From Puteibacter caeruleilacunae (GTDB lineage Bacteria; Bacteroidota; Bacteroidia; Bacteroidales; Prolixibacteraceae), in the NCBI GenBank assembly GCA_005217565.1, contig SJCO01000011.1, positions 167,070 through 231,069 on the forward strand: a stretch of DNA of 64,000 bases, in the 5' to 3' direction. Below, in pieces: positions 18,142-27,594 of this stretch. Position 1 is the stretch's first letter; each line of letters starts with the position of its first letter. The translations under genes were made by a program, and so were the position numbers. A model generated the notes under the pieces. That model saw nothing but the letters and a program-made list of their open reading frames with translations, had not been told where the DNA came from and ran no database searches.

Positions 18142-19746
18142 CTATTTTTTCACGAGTTTCAATACGAGTCCTGGGGCTGAAATATCTCCTTCATCGCCAG
18201 CAGATGTTCCAACACTATCAATCAATTTGCCTGGAATAGTTAAGGTATTTCCATTTATAGTAACCTTTGATGTAATGTCAGTCGCCGAGTTAGCCAATAA
18301 ATCCTGTGCTAGAATTTTACTTCCCTCAACAGTCTCTTTAAACTGGATATTCAATTCGTTATAATGTCCAAACACGCCAATTGGTTGTGAAGCCTCATCC
18401 ACCTCAATAGTCACGTTTGCTCGCGGATGGTACCACTGGTCCTCTGGACTCACGCGACCTTCAGTAGCTACACAAACAGGGCCATTAGGATATGTTGTCG
18501 CCATTACATAAGGAGCATCTCCGTCAATCTCAACCTTTGGCAGAGGCATATTTCGTGACATACGGGCCGGAGCACTCTGCGATACCAACTTCCCGTAGGT
18601 AGCCTTATTCCATGTATCAAATTTGGAGAAGGTGTACTTATCCACTAGTTCTTCATCAGAAGAAGAATAAGCACCAACACCCGCAGGAAATGCTGGTGCT
18701 ATTCGCTGCCAACGACCAAAGCGTTCTGGTTCGTTCATACGTCCCTGCATATGACGTTTCCCTGAAAGTTGATGATGAAGATCCTTTCCTTCAAGAGTAC
18801 GCTCCATATAATTAGGATGACGCTTACTTGCCACCAAACATCCCAAGCCAGCAGCAGCATTACAATCATCCTGAATATTCAATACCGATCTGTATTTTTG
18901 TTGATTTTGCGTCTGTTTAAGGATATCATGCGTACGACGAATTGTAGTTACCGACATCAGTAATGGTGAAGCATCATATGTTCTAAAAACATCTGAATTC
19001 TGCAAAATCCTCAACATACTTTTCTGATGCGAACCACCAATATCATAGCGCGAAGGATATTCTTTTTTACCAGCCACATCCCAGTCAGGAGTTAAGTTAC
19101 CAGCAGGAGCTACATACTCTAACATCAGCTCAGGATAGATCTCTTCTTTAATCTTGAAGCTGTAAAAGTCATTCGTACCTCCTCCATCAATCTTCCAATA
19201 CTTAACACCAGCATATTTCGACCACTCCACAAAAGTACGAGCCGTTAAAGAATCAATCGTACCACGTGTCCAGATTCCCAAACCACGCCATCCCTGACTA
19301 ATAATCTCTTCATTAAACAGTCTCAATGATTCCTCTGGTTCTGCATCACCATATTCAGGGAAATCACGCGGATCAATTTGTAAAGAAAAGAAAGGCTTTG
19401 CGCCTTTAACTGTTCTCTCATCGGCTTCTTTAGTCTGCCAGCCATGGTCGATCAAAAAATACCAGTCACTTCTTCCACGTGGAAGAAAATTAGTTGCCCA
19501 ACCTTCTTTCTGGTCAAATAGGTGCTTATAGGTCAGCTCTTCACGGGCAGCAGGATTTGTAACTTTATTTACATCATCGAGCTCTCCTCCTCGCTGAACC
19601 CAATAATTCTGAGCATACCATGTACACCAATAGTTTGGAGCGGTTGCTGGTTTCTGTGGCACTAAACTTGGGAGGTTTTCTTCACCAGATTGACATGCAG
19701 AAACCATCACCAATAAAAATAACTTGATTAGCTGCTTAACATTCAT
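18142..19746 (-). CDS. Clan GH-D-like TIM-barrel glycosidase, lipoprotein
   Basis: A 534-aa protein with an SPII signal (LLVMVSAC, Cys 18). NYWCTWYAQNYW (38-49), WYFLIDHGWQ (95-104) and KYWKIDGGG (182-190) follow the order of clan GH-D alpha-galactosidase motifs, with D187 as candidate nucleophile; SDVFRTYD (251-258) offers D258 as acid/base. The C-terminus (about 400-534) is a beta domain ending APGLVLKLVKK. It does not look like a standard GH27 or GH36, so it may be a remote subfamily or an unclassified family. It follows the two sulfatases by 41 bp, which suggests action on desulfated galactosides at the outer membrane. Confidence 0.55.
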   Translation of the reverse strand: MNVKQLIKLFLLVMVSACQSGEENLPSLVPQKPATAPNYWCTWYAQNYWVQRGGELDDVNKVTNPAAREELTYKHLFDQKEGWATNFLPRGRSDWYFLIDHGWQTKEADERTVKGAKPFFSLQIDPRDFPEYGDAEPEESLRLFNEEIISQGWRGLGIWTRGTIDSLTARTFVEWSKYAGVKYWKIDGGGTNDFYSFKIKEEIYPELMLEYVAPAGNLTPDWDVAGKKEYPSRYDIGGSHQKSMLRILQNSDVFRTYDASPLLMSVTTIRRTHDILKQTQNQQKYRSVLNIQDDCNAAAGLGCLVASKRHPNYMERTLEGKDLHHQLSGKRHMQGRMNEPERFGRWQRIAPAFPAGVGAYSSSDEELVDKYTFSKFDTWNKATYGKLVSQSAPARMSRNMPLPKVEIDGDAPYVMATTYPNGPVCVATEGRVSPEDQWYHPRANVTIEVDEASQPIGVFGHYNELNIQFKETVEGSKILAQDLLANSATDITSKVTINGNTLTIPGKLIDSVGTSAGDEGDISAPGLVLKLVKK

Positions 19747-19787
19747 TACTTCTGCGGATTTTAGATTTATTATTAATATTCAACACG

Positions 19788-21185
19788 TTACTTTTCTGAA
19801 AACAATGGAAACTCCTTCGATTCGGTTCTTACGTCCTTAAAAAGCCGCTCCATTTGTTTAATCACTTTAGGATGACTCATAGCGACATCATTTTCCTCTG
19901 TAGGATCTTTTTCCAGGTCAAACAATTGAATTTTAGCATTACGATTTTTCTGGAGATCATAGCGAACAGCCTTCCATTTCCCCATCCTTATAGCCTGTCG
20001 CCCACCAACATTATGAAACTCCCAATACAGATATTCGTGATCCTTCTGCTTCTTACCACGAAATGTAGGCACTAAAGAAAAGCCATCGGCATCCAATCCA
20101 TCATCATTCACACCTGCAACATCACACATGGTAGGAGCAATATCCCAGAAAGCAGAGATAAAATCACTCTCCGCACCTGCCTTTACAACACCCGGCCATC
20201 GCACAATAAAAGGTACACGGATACCACCTTCATACAAATCACGCTTCACACCACGTAAACCACCCGAGCTATTAAAATACGATGCATTTCGTCCACCTTC
20301 TACATGCGGACCGTTATCACTTGAGAACATCACAATGGTATTCTCTGCAATACCCAGTTCCTGAAGCTTCTTTAGAATTTCTCCAACCTCCCAATCTAAT
20401 CGGCTAATCATTCCTGCCGTGGTAGCATTAGGATCTTCACACGCACCATAATACCCCTTGTAAGGTTTCTCCTTAAACTTACCCTTAAAAGGCTCTTTCC
20501 ACTTATCCTGTATCCACAGTTGCGCATGAGGAAGAGGTGATGCATAATGTAAGAAGAACGGTTTATCCTGATGTCGATCGATATACGTTAATGCCGAATC
20601 AAGAATCATCTCCAAACTATAGGTCTTCCCTCGCCAGGTTTTATTTCCACCATTCTCAGGAAAATCGATCTGCTTACCATTAAAAGTCAAAAATTCGGGG
20701 AAGTAAGAATGAGCCTGTCGGTGACCTAAGTAACCAAAGAAATAATCAAATCCTTTCTCGTTTGGGGTATCTGGAGTATTTTTACAGCCAGTACCTGCTT
20801 TCCCTATCATAGCAGTAGAATAACCACCCTGCTTTAAAACAGCAGCAACGGTCAAATCCTGGGGATCTTTTCTCATCATGCCATTACCATTCCCTCTCAC
20901 ATAAGCATGCCCCATATGTTTCCCAGTAAGCAGACTATAACGCGAAGGAGCACACACAGTACTACCAGAGTAGTGTTGTGTAAATTTCATTCCCTGCTCA
21001 GCTAGCCTATCAATGTTAGGAGTTTCAAAACTTGTCTGACCATAGCAACTTAAGTCCCCATAGCCTAAATCATCAGCCAAAATGTAAATAATATTAGGCT
21101 GTTTCTCTTGTTTATTATTCGCCACACCTGCAAAAGCAAGTGACAATAACACAGAACATAGGTGTAGTTTTACGATATAATTCAT
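19788..21185 (-). CDS. S1-family sulfatase (exported), first type
   Basis: A 465-aa protein with a signal peptide (1-22). The metal-binding start NIIYILADDLGYGD (31-44) and the active-site sequence TVCAPSRYSLLTG (76-88) are clear; C78 would be converted to formylglycine by a maturase that is not encoded here. SSDNGPH and the GKWK/LFDLEKDP C-terminal motifs are also present. GHAYVRGNGNG beyond the active site is typical of galactose or N-acetylgalactosamine sulfatase subfamilies, but the subfamily cannot be fixed by eye. Its start codon directly abuts the stop of the second sulfatase, so the two are co-transcribed. Confidence 0.94.
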   Translation of the reverse strand: MNYIVKLHLCSVLLSLAFAGVANNKQEKQPNIIYILADDLGYGDLSCYGQTSFETPNIDRLAEQGMKFTQHYSGSTVCAPSRYSLLTGKHMGHAYVRGNGNGMMRKDPQDLTVAAVLKQGGYSTAMIGKAGTGCKNTPDTPNEKGFDYFFGYLGHRQAHSYFPEFLTFNGKQIDFPENGGNKTWRGKTYSLEMILDSALTYIDRHQDKPFFLHYASPLPHAQLWIQDKWKEPFKGKFKEKPYKGYYGACEDPNATTAGMISRLDWEVGEILKKLQELGIAENTIVMFSSDNGPHVEGGRNASYFNSSGGLRGVKRDLYEGGIRVPFIVRWPGVVKAGAESDFISAFWDIAPTMCDVAGVNDDGLDADGFSLVPTFRGKKQKDHEYLYWEFHNVGGRQAIRMGKWKAVRYDLQKNRNAKIQLFDLEKDPTEENDVAMSHPKVIKQMERLFKDVRTESKEFPLFSEK

Positions 21186-22580
21186 CTAATTAAATTTATT
21201 ATTCCCAGCATAATCTGGATTCAACTCGTTAGGAACCGGAGCCTTAACATCCTCTCTCCACGCATTTAGTTTTCTCAGTAATTTCTTTACTTTCCTCGGA
21301 TATGAATTCCTCAGGTTACTCTTTTCCCCTATATCATCCTTAAGATTATAAAGTTCGATATCGTTATTCTCAAAATACTGAATTAATTTCCAGTCGCCCT
21401 CACGAATTGCTGATCCTGGTCTACATCTATAAAGTGGATCCTGACACTCTGCGTTACCTGCTTCGAGATATACAGGAAAATGCCAAAACAACGCTCTTTT
21501 CTTTTGATCAGACGACAGTAATCGAAAAATCGATTCTCCATCTAATAGCTTATTTGCAGGCCTATCAATCTCTGCAGCCTCTAAAATTGTAGGATAGAAA
21601 TCAAGATTACTAACTGGGCAATCTGATCGTTTTCCACGTTTAATTTTATCAGGCCATACCATGAACATAGGCTCTCGAATCCCCCCTTCATAATACGATC
21701 CTTTTCCAGCACGAAGCGGACGTTGTTTAGTCACTTTGTACACCCCACCATTGTCGGAAATAAAAAGTATCAACGTATTCTCCATTTTACCGCTATCTTT
21801 AAGTAGATCAACTAATCGCCCAATTTGAGTATCTAAATTCTCGATCATAGTCGCATAAGCAGCATTATTCTGACCATTCCACGATGCTTTGTTCTGATAC
21901 TTTGACAATAATCTCTTAACAGGATGTATTGGTGTATGAACCGCATACGGAGAATAATAAAGAAAGAAAGGATCGTTGCCCGATGACTTTACAAAATCCA
22001 AGGCCTTATCCATTATAAGATCAGTAAGATAGTAATCCTTATTTGGAGCTTGTAACGCTACATTTCTATATGGAGGATAATAACTTTTAGGATGACCTGC
22101 ATGACTTCCTCCTATATTTTTATCAAATCCCTTCAGACAAGGATCATCAGATAGATGCCATTTACCAGCGTGACAAGTAACATAACCTGCTTGTTTTAAC
22201 ACTTGTGATAGAAGTAGATTATCTGAGGGAATCGTTTCTGTATTACGAACAGGAATCAGTATTCTATCCTTACTTTTACCTCTTTCCGAGGTTCCAACGG
22301 TATAAATACCATGTCGTGGAGTCCACTGTCCACTCATCAAACAAGCGCGGCTCGGAGCACAATTAGCTGCAGCAGCATAAGCATTGGTAAAGATAGTTCC
22401 CTCACTGGCTAGCGCATCAATATTAGGAGTTTCATAAAACTGACTTCCCATAAAGCCAACATCACGCCACCCCATATCATCAATGTTAATTAAGATAATA
22501 TTAGGACGGGCATCAGCAGCTACTGCCGACATGGTTATTCCGAGAGCAATAAAACCTAATCGTTTTATATACATTTTCAA
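21186..22580 (-). CDS. S1-family sulfatase (exported), second type
   Basis: A 464-aa protein with a signal peptide (1-22). NIILINIDDMGWRDVGFMG (27-45) is the metal site and NCAPSRACLMSG (73-84) the formylglycine site (C74), followed by QWTPRHGIYTVGTSERG, a sequence I associate with galacto-configured sulfatases. FISDNGG, AGKGSYYEGGIREP and the C-terminal GDWKLIQYFEN...ELYNLKDD motif complete the fold. It is clearly different from its neighbour, so the two probably remove sulfate from different positions or residues of the same glycan. Confidence 0.94.
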   Translation of the reverse strand: MKMYIKRLGFIALGITMSAVAADARPNIILINIDDMGWRDVGFMGSQFYETPNIDALASEGTIFTNAYAAAANCAPSRACLMSGQWTPRHGIYTVGTSERGKSKDRILIPVRNTETIPSDNLLLSQVLKQAGYVTCHAGKWHLSDDPCLKGFDKNIGGSHAGHPKSYYPPYRNVALQAPNKDYYLTDLIMDKALDFVKSSGNDPFFLYYSPYAVHTPIHPVKRLLSKYQNKASWNGQNNAAYATMIENLDTQIGRLVDLLKDSGKMENTLILFISDNGGVYKVTKQRPLRAGKGSYYEGGIREPMFMVWPDKIKRGKRSDCPVSNLDFYPTILEAAEIDRPANKLLDGESIFRLLSSDQKKRALFWHFPVYLEAGNAECQDPLYRCRPGSAIREGDWKLIQYFENNDIELYNLKDDIGEKSNLRNSYPRKVKKLLRKLNAWREDVKAPVPNELNPDYAGNNKFN

Positions 22581-22605
22581 AATTTTTGGTTATTAAAAGT
22601 CAAGA

Positions 22606-22633
22606 GGATCAGCTGAATACTCCCAGCTGATCC
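22606..22633 (-). terminator. Hairpin after PUL2 susD
   Basis: GGATCAGCTG (22606-22615) and CAGCTGATCC (22624-22633) are perfect inverted copies separated by 8 nt, located between the susD stop and the sulfatase start. The T tract on the minus strand is weak, so it may act as a partial terminator or an mRNA processing/stability element, in the same position as the hairpin after PUL1's SusCDE genes. Confidence 0.6.
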
Positions 22634-22640
22634 AATTATA

Positions 22641-24110
22641 TTAATATCCTGGATTCTGTACTAAAGCAGGATTCAAAACAATTTCAGAGGGAGGAATAGG
22701 TAACCTTACATGATGAGGTTTAATATTCTCAGCACCCCAAGGATTAGTTGTAGCCATAGACTCTACAGCCTCTTCTAATTTTCCCCAACGAATTAAATCC
22801 CAGCGACGATGGAATTCGCAAGCCAACTCCCATTTACGCTCATCCATAATAGCCTGACGAAAACTCTCTTTCGTAAGCCCCGACAACAATTTATCTGGAT
22901 TATCGAAAGCCCTTGATCTCACAGCATTAATCTTTGCATAAGCATCAGTAGTTGGTCCATTCAACTCATTCTCAGCCTCGGCATACATCAAATAAGCATC
23001 AGCCAATCGATAAACAATAGTATTTGATCCTGTATTATTCTTCGGATCAACTAAATTCATCATCTTCGTTATATAGTGATACTTATACTCGCTTTCATCT
23101 AAGCCCATTGAATGGTAAAAATCATACGAATCATAACGCTTATCCTCAGGATCAAACGACAATAAAAACTCCTTCGATGCAGTAATCAATCCCCATCCTT
23201 TATTGGTTGGATACCCATCAAGCTGAGGTTCATTCTCAACCGACCTGATATTATACCGTGTTGGCAAACTGCTTGCATGAATATCAACCACATAATCAAT
23301 CTCCCAGATAATCTCATCATTATATTCATTATCAAGGCCAAACACATCCTCATATTGATCAAGTAATCGATGATCACCAGCATCAATAATACTTCCCGCA
23401 GTAGCTTTTGCATTTGACCAGTCGCCCTGCCACAAATACACCTTAGTAAGTAGCATAGATGCAGCCCATTTAGTAATTCGCCCTATATCAGTACCTGAAT
23501 AACTAGTTGGTAGGTCAGGAATTGCCTCAGTTAAGTCAGTAACCATTTGTGCTCTAATCCCATCAATCGGAGTTTTTGCTATTTCACCTCCAGCCTCTGC
23601 AAGATCAAGCTCACCTAACCACATTGGAACATCGCCCCAATAATTAGAAAGAATGTAATAAAACAAAGCTCTTAATGTCTTAGCTTCAGCTACTACTCTA
23701 TTCTTCGTTCCCTCTGATACAAATTCAGATGAGGATACTCTTGAAATGGAAAGGTTAGCATCACCGATAGCTCTATAAAGTTCGCGCCAAGTACCTCTCA
23801 TTCTACCATCAATTACATCAGGACTGATATTGTAAACGTGATAATAATGACTTCCATTGTTCTCGCGACCACCAGCCATTCTGGCCAAGTCAGTTCCCAA
23901 GTGAGACTGATAACTATAGCCGCTTGTTCCTCCTCCGTTATTGTAGTAATAATCTAAACGCCTATATACTCCATTAACAGAAGCAATGGCCTCATCATCC
24001 GATCTAAAGAAAGCATCTGGATTCATTATATCCTTAGGCTTTTCTTTAAGAAAATCGTCACACGAAGTAAAAACAATAACACTTATTAATAGGTATAATA
24101 CTTTCTTCAT
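22641..24110 (-). CDS. susD: SusD-like glycan-binding lipoprotein (PUL2)
   Basis: A 489-aa protein with an SPII signal (VIVFTSC, Cys 17). After the conserved PDAFFRSDDEAIASVNGVYRRL region come TPR-like helices (EAKTLRALFYYILSNYWGDVP) and the RagB/SusD C-terminal part (AIMDERKWELACEFHRRWDLIRWG, then HHVRLPIPPSEIVLNPALVQNPGY). The length is typical of the family. It starts 4 bp after the SusC stop and forms the lid of that transporter. No SusE/F-position gene follows; a hairpin and the sulfatases come next. Confidence 0.96.
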   Translation of the reverse strand: MKKVLYLLISVIVFTSCDDFLKEKPKDIMNPDAFFRSDDEAIASVNGVYRRLDYYYNNGGGTSGYSYQSHLGTDLARMAGGRENNGSHYYHVYNISPDVIDGRMRGTWRELYRAIGDANLSISRVSSSEFVSEGTKNRVVAEAKTLRALFYYILSNYWGDVPMWLGELDLAEAGGEIAKTPIDGIRAQMVTDLTEAIPDLPTSYSGTDIGRITKWAASMLLTKVYLWQGDWSNAKATAGSIIDAGDHRLLDQYEDVFGLDNEYNDEIIWEIDYVVDIHASSLPTRYNIRSVENEPQLDGYPTNKGWGLITASKEFLLSFDPEDKRYDSYDFYHSMGLDESEYKYHYITKMMNLVDPKNNTGSNTIVYRLADAYLMYAEAENELNGPTTDAYAKINAVRSRAFDNPDKLLSGLTKESFRQAIMDERKWELACEFHRRWDLIRWGKLEEAVESMATTNPWGAENIKPHHVRLPIPPSEIVLNPALVQNPGY

Positions 24111-24114
24111 GATT

Positions 24115-27100
24115 CTAAAATTCTAAGTTAACACCAACAACAAAACTCTTATTCTGAGGATACCCATAATTATCAATACCCCGCTGTACAGGATGACTTC
24201 CAGCAGTATTTACTTCTGGATCATAGCCATACTTATAATTGGTTAACAACCACAAATTGTTACCACTGAAATAAATCGAAGCCTTATTCAGCCAATCGAT
24301 ATTTCGAGTATTCAAATTATAGGTAAGCTTCAATGTTTGAAGTCGCAAAAACGAACCATCATGCACACATACCGAATACTCTGGAGTATTGACATCAGTA
24401 GCAGGATAAGATCCAGCCCTTGGAATATTTGAATCAGTATTGCTCTCGGTCCAGCGATTAAGCGCATCAGCTGAGATATTTGTTGCAAAACCACCAAAAA
24501 ACAAACGCGTTGAGAATGGATTTAAGATATCATTACCGTAACTACCATTAAAAAACATGCTAAGATTGAACTGCTTATAGCTTATATCTGTTTTAAAACC
24601 TCCAAAAAACTTAGGCTCTGCTGAACCTATGATCTGATAATCACCAAAACCATCAAGTGTTCCATTATCATTGTTGTCTTTATATTTTGGGTAACCAGGT
24701 TTATAGTAGCCATTTCTGCTAACATAGCCATTAGGATTAGCATCAATCTCGGCCTGATCTTTCCAAACACCTTCATATTTCAAGCCATAAAAAACTGGAG
24801 CAGCTTCACCTTCGAACAAGAACACTCCACCAGCCAATTTTCGATAACCTGTATCTGTAGCCAGATCGACCGCCTCATTTCTGTTTAAGGCAAGATTTAT
24901 AGAACTATTCCACTTAAAATCACCTTTATCTAAGATGATACCATTGACAAGGAACTCAAATCCACGGTTTTTTACCTCTCCTACATTATCCTTCTTTGTT
25001 CCATATCCAGTAGTTCCAGGAATTTCAACGTTCAACAACAAGTCATATGTCTTTTTGTAATAATAATCAGCCTCCAGCGATAATCTACCATCAAAGACCG
25101 ACAGGTCAAGACCAACATTAAACTGATCAGTAGTCTCCCATTTCAAATTAGGATTAGGAATGTTTCCTTGACGATAACCTAACACCTCTGTTCCATCAGC
25201 AAACCAATTCTTTGTAACATCAAGACTGGCCAATGTAGAATATGCAGCAATAGCCTGGTTACCAGTCTTACCATAACTAAGTCGCAGTTTTAAGTTATGC
25301 AAAAAGTCTACATCTTGAAGAAAACTCTCTTCACTGGCACGCCATGCCAAGGCAACTGAAGGGAACGTTGCCCATTTATTATTCTCAGCCAATCGAGAAG
25401 AACCATCTCGTCGTACTGACGCAGTCACAAGATATTTACCGTCATAACTGTAATTTGCACGAGCCAGGAACGACAGCATTTTCCAATCACTATATCCCGA
25501 ATCACTATCTCTTAAATCTGGATTACCAGCACTTAGCTTATTAAACTCAAAAACATCATTAGTAAAGCCCTCAGCTTTTGACCAGAAAGACTCTTTTCTG
25601 GAAGTCTGAATTGTAGCTCCGGCAAGAACACCAAAACTATGACTACCAATACTTTTCAAGTAATTAATGGTATTCTCATTTAGGATACCCACACCAGAAC
25701 CATGACTAATTTTAGCCCAACCACCTTTTTGTTTAAAGCTCCTCAATGGTAATGCGGCTGGCAAATACTGATTTTGCTTAGAACTTGTAAGATCAACGCC
25801 AAAAGTAGATTTAAATGTAAAACCATTATTTGTTGTTGCAGTAGCCGACCAGTTTCCCAAGAACCGAGTGAGGTAAGAATTGTTCTTATTCATATTAATC
25901 ACTGCAACGGGATTTTCTACCAGTTCGCCATTTAAAGGCTCTTGAATATTATATGATCCATCCTCATTATAAACTGGCATTAATGTCTTAGACTGCTTTA
26001 ACACATCATACCACGATACTGCACTAATATTTTTATCTGATCGGGTTAGATTCATATTCGCACCAAAAGCAAGCCATTTAAAAGGCTTCATATCAAGGTT
26101 TAATCGTGTTTGAAAACGTTCATATCCTGAGTTCTTAACAACACCTTCCTGATTAAAGTAGTTAGCTGAAAAGTAGAACTTATTCTTTTCTGAACCCCCA
26201 TTAATTGAAAGATTCAAATTCGCAACAGGAGCATTTTGTGAAACCTCCTCCTGCCAATCGGTATTCGTCACTTGTGACAAATCAGGAAACTGAATTGGTT
26301 GCCCCAGAAATTCATTCTGCTCATTTGCATATTCAGCTCTTTGTTTCCCATCTAGCATCGCAATTTTACGCGGTAGCTTCTGCACACCAAACGATGAACT
26401 TATATTTACACGAGTTACTCCGGCACTACCTCGTTTGGTAGTAATTAAAATAACCCCATTAGCTCCTCGTGCACCATAAATAGCTGTAGCCGATGCATCT
26501 TTCAATATCTCCACTGATTCAATATCTGCAGGATTTATGGTATTCAAATCGCCAGCACCAATAAATCCATCAACCACAAACAAAGGTTCATTAGATGCCG
26601 ATATTGAATTACCACCACGTATACGAATTGTAGTACCTGCACCTGGAGAGCCATTGGTTGAAGTTACCTGCACACCAGCCGACTTACCTTGTAATGCCTG
26701 ATCAACTCTCGACACTGCAGCAATAGCAAGATCTTCTGATTTAACACGTCCTACTGCCCCAGTAACGTCACTCTTCTTAACCACACCATAACCAATAGCA
26801 ACAACTTCATCTAAACCAATGGCATCCTCTTTCAACACTACATCAACAGTTGTCTGTCCATTTACAGCAACCTCTTGTGTCTTCATCCCCACGAATGAGA
26901 AAACTAATACATCAGCACCAGCTGGAAGTTCTAGACTATATTTTCCGTCAAAATCGGTAGTAATACCAACGGTAGTACCTTTCACAACCACTGATACACC
27001 TGGTAGAGGATCTCCATTTTCATCAGTTACATTACCTTTAACTGATCCAACCTGCTGTCCCGCTTCATTAATACTTATATTTTCCTTTTCCTTGCGAACA

Positions 27101-27459
27101 GGATTCACAATGATTAGGTTATTATCGGTAATTAAGTAGTTAATATTACGCTCTTTGAACAATGCACGAAGAATATCCTCAACAGACTCATCCTGAACTT
27201 TAATATCGATTTTCTCATCGAGATTAAGGCGTTCATTCTGAAAGATAAATCGAAAGTCAGTCTTCGATTCAATCTCATTCAATACCTCCTTTAGTGAGCT
27301 TGACTTCAAACTCAGCGATAATTTGGTATTTTGAGAATACACCGATGCAGTCACCTGAATCGTAAAAATTAATATTCCTATCACAGTTAGCTTCATAATA
27401 AGCACTATTTTTTTGAGAAGTGGTATCACACCACTCCCGGTTTCATAGTTTTTTTTCAT
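24115..27459 (-). CDS. susC: SusC-like TonB-dependent transporter with STN signalling domain (PUL2)
   Basis: A 1114-aa protein with a signal peptide ending near VTASVYSQ. The STN domain (about residues 45-118), carboxypeptidase-regulatory-like domain (GNVTDENGDPLPGVSVVVKG..., about 135-215), plug (VVAIGYGVVKKSDVTGAV) and barrel ending FVVGVNLEF are all present. STN indicates transduction to the FecR protein encoded upstream. It differs strongly from the PUL1 SusC outside the N-terminal domains, so the two loci should take up different oligosaccharides. The gap to fecR contains two stem-loops as in PUL1. Confidence 0.96.
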   Translation of the reverse strand: MKKNYETGSGVIPLLKKIVLIMKLTVIGILIFTIQVTASVYSQNTKLSLSLKSSSLKEVLNEIESKTDFRFIFQNERLNLDEKIDIKVQDESVEDILRALFKERNINYLITDNNLIIVNPVRKEKENISINEAGQQVGSVKGNVTDENGDPLPGVSVVVKGTTVGITTDFDGKYSLELPAGADVLVFSFVGMKTQEVAVNGQTTVDVVLKEDAIGLDEVVAIGYGVVKKSDVTGAVGRVKSEDLAIAAVSRVDQALQGKSAGVQVTSTNGSPGAGTTIRIRGGNSISASNEPLFVVDGFIGAGDLNTINPADIESVEILKDASATAIYGARGANGVILITTKRGSAGVTRVNISSSFGVQKLPRKIAMLDGKQRAEYANEQNEFLGQPIQFPDLSQVTNTDWQEEVSQNAPVANLNLSINGGSEKNKFYFSANYFNQEGVVKNSGYERFQTRLNLDMKPFKWLAFGANMNLTRSDKNISAVSWYDVLKQSKTLMPVYNEDGSYNIQEPLNGELVENPVAVINMNKNNSYLTRFLGNWSATATTNNGFTFKSTFGVDLTSSKQNQYLPAALPLRSFKQKGGWAKISHGSGVGILNENTINYLKSIGSHSFGVLAGATIQTSRKESFWSKAEGFTNDVFEFNKLSAGNPDLRDSDSGYSDWKMLSFLARANYSYDGKYLVTASVRRDGSSRLAENNKWATFPSVALAWRASEESFLQDVDFLHNLKLRLSYGKTGNQAIAAYSTLASLDVTKNWFADGTEVLGYRQGNIPNPNLKWETTDQFNVGLDLSVFDGRLSLEADYYYKKTYDLLLNVEIPGTTGYGTKKDNVGEVKNRGFEFLVNGIILDKGDFKWNSSINLALNRNEAVDLATDTGYRKLAGGVFLFEGEAAPVFYGLKYEGVWKDQAEIDANPNGYVSRNGYYKPGYPKYKDNNDNGTLDGFGDYQIIGSAEPKFFGGFKTDISYKQFNLSMFFNGSYGNDILNPFSTRLFFGGFATNISADALNRWTESNTDSNIPRAGSYPATDVNTPEYSVCVHDGSFLRLQTLKLTYNLNTRNIDWLNKASIYFSGNNLWLLTNYKYGYDPEVNTAGSHPVQRGIDNYGYPQNKSFVVGVNLEF

Positions 27460-27486
27460 ATTTTTGTAATGTTTTAAGTTAATTTT

Positions 27487-27505
27487 CTAATGTTCGCAGC
27501 ATTAG
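27487..27505 (-). promoter_or_regulatory. Stem-loop proximal to PUL2 susC
   Basis: CTAATG (27487-27492) and CATTAG (27500-27505) are perfect arms around a 7-nt loop (CTGCGAA on the minus strand). It occupies the same place relative to susC as the proximal stem-loop of PUL1. Confidence 0.45.
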
Positions 27506-27521
27506 ATTAATTTTCTACAGG

Positions 27522-27545
27522 CGGGAGATGTTGGAGCATTTCCCG
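27522..27545 (-). promoter_or_regulatory. Stem-loop distal to PUL2 susC, loop CTCCAA
   Basis: CGGGAGATG (27522-27530) pairs with CATTTCCCG (27537-27545) with one mismatch around a TTGGAG loop (CTCCAA on the minus strand), one base different from the CGCCAA loop of both PUL1 stem-loops. It lacks a following U tract. Confidence 0.6.
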
Positions 27546-27594
27546 TTTTTTCTCATAAGATTTGATTCATTAGTTCTTCCTCATACACAATCCT

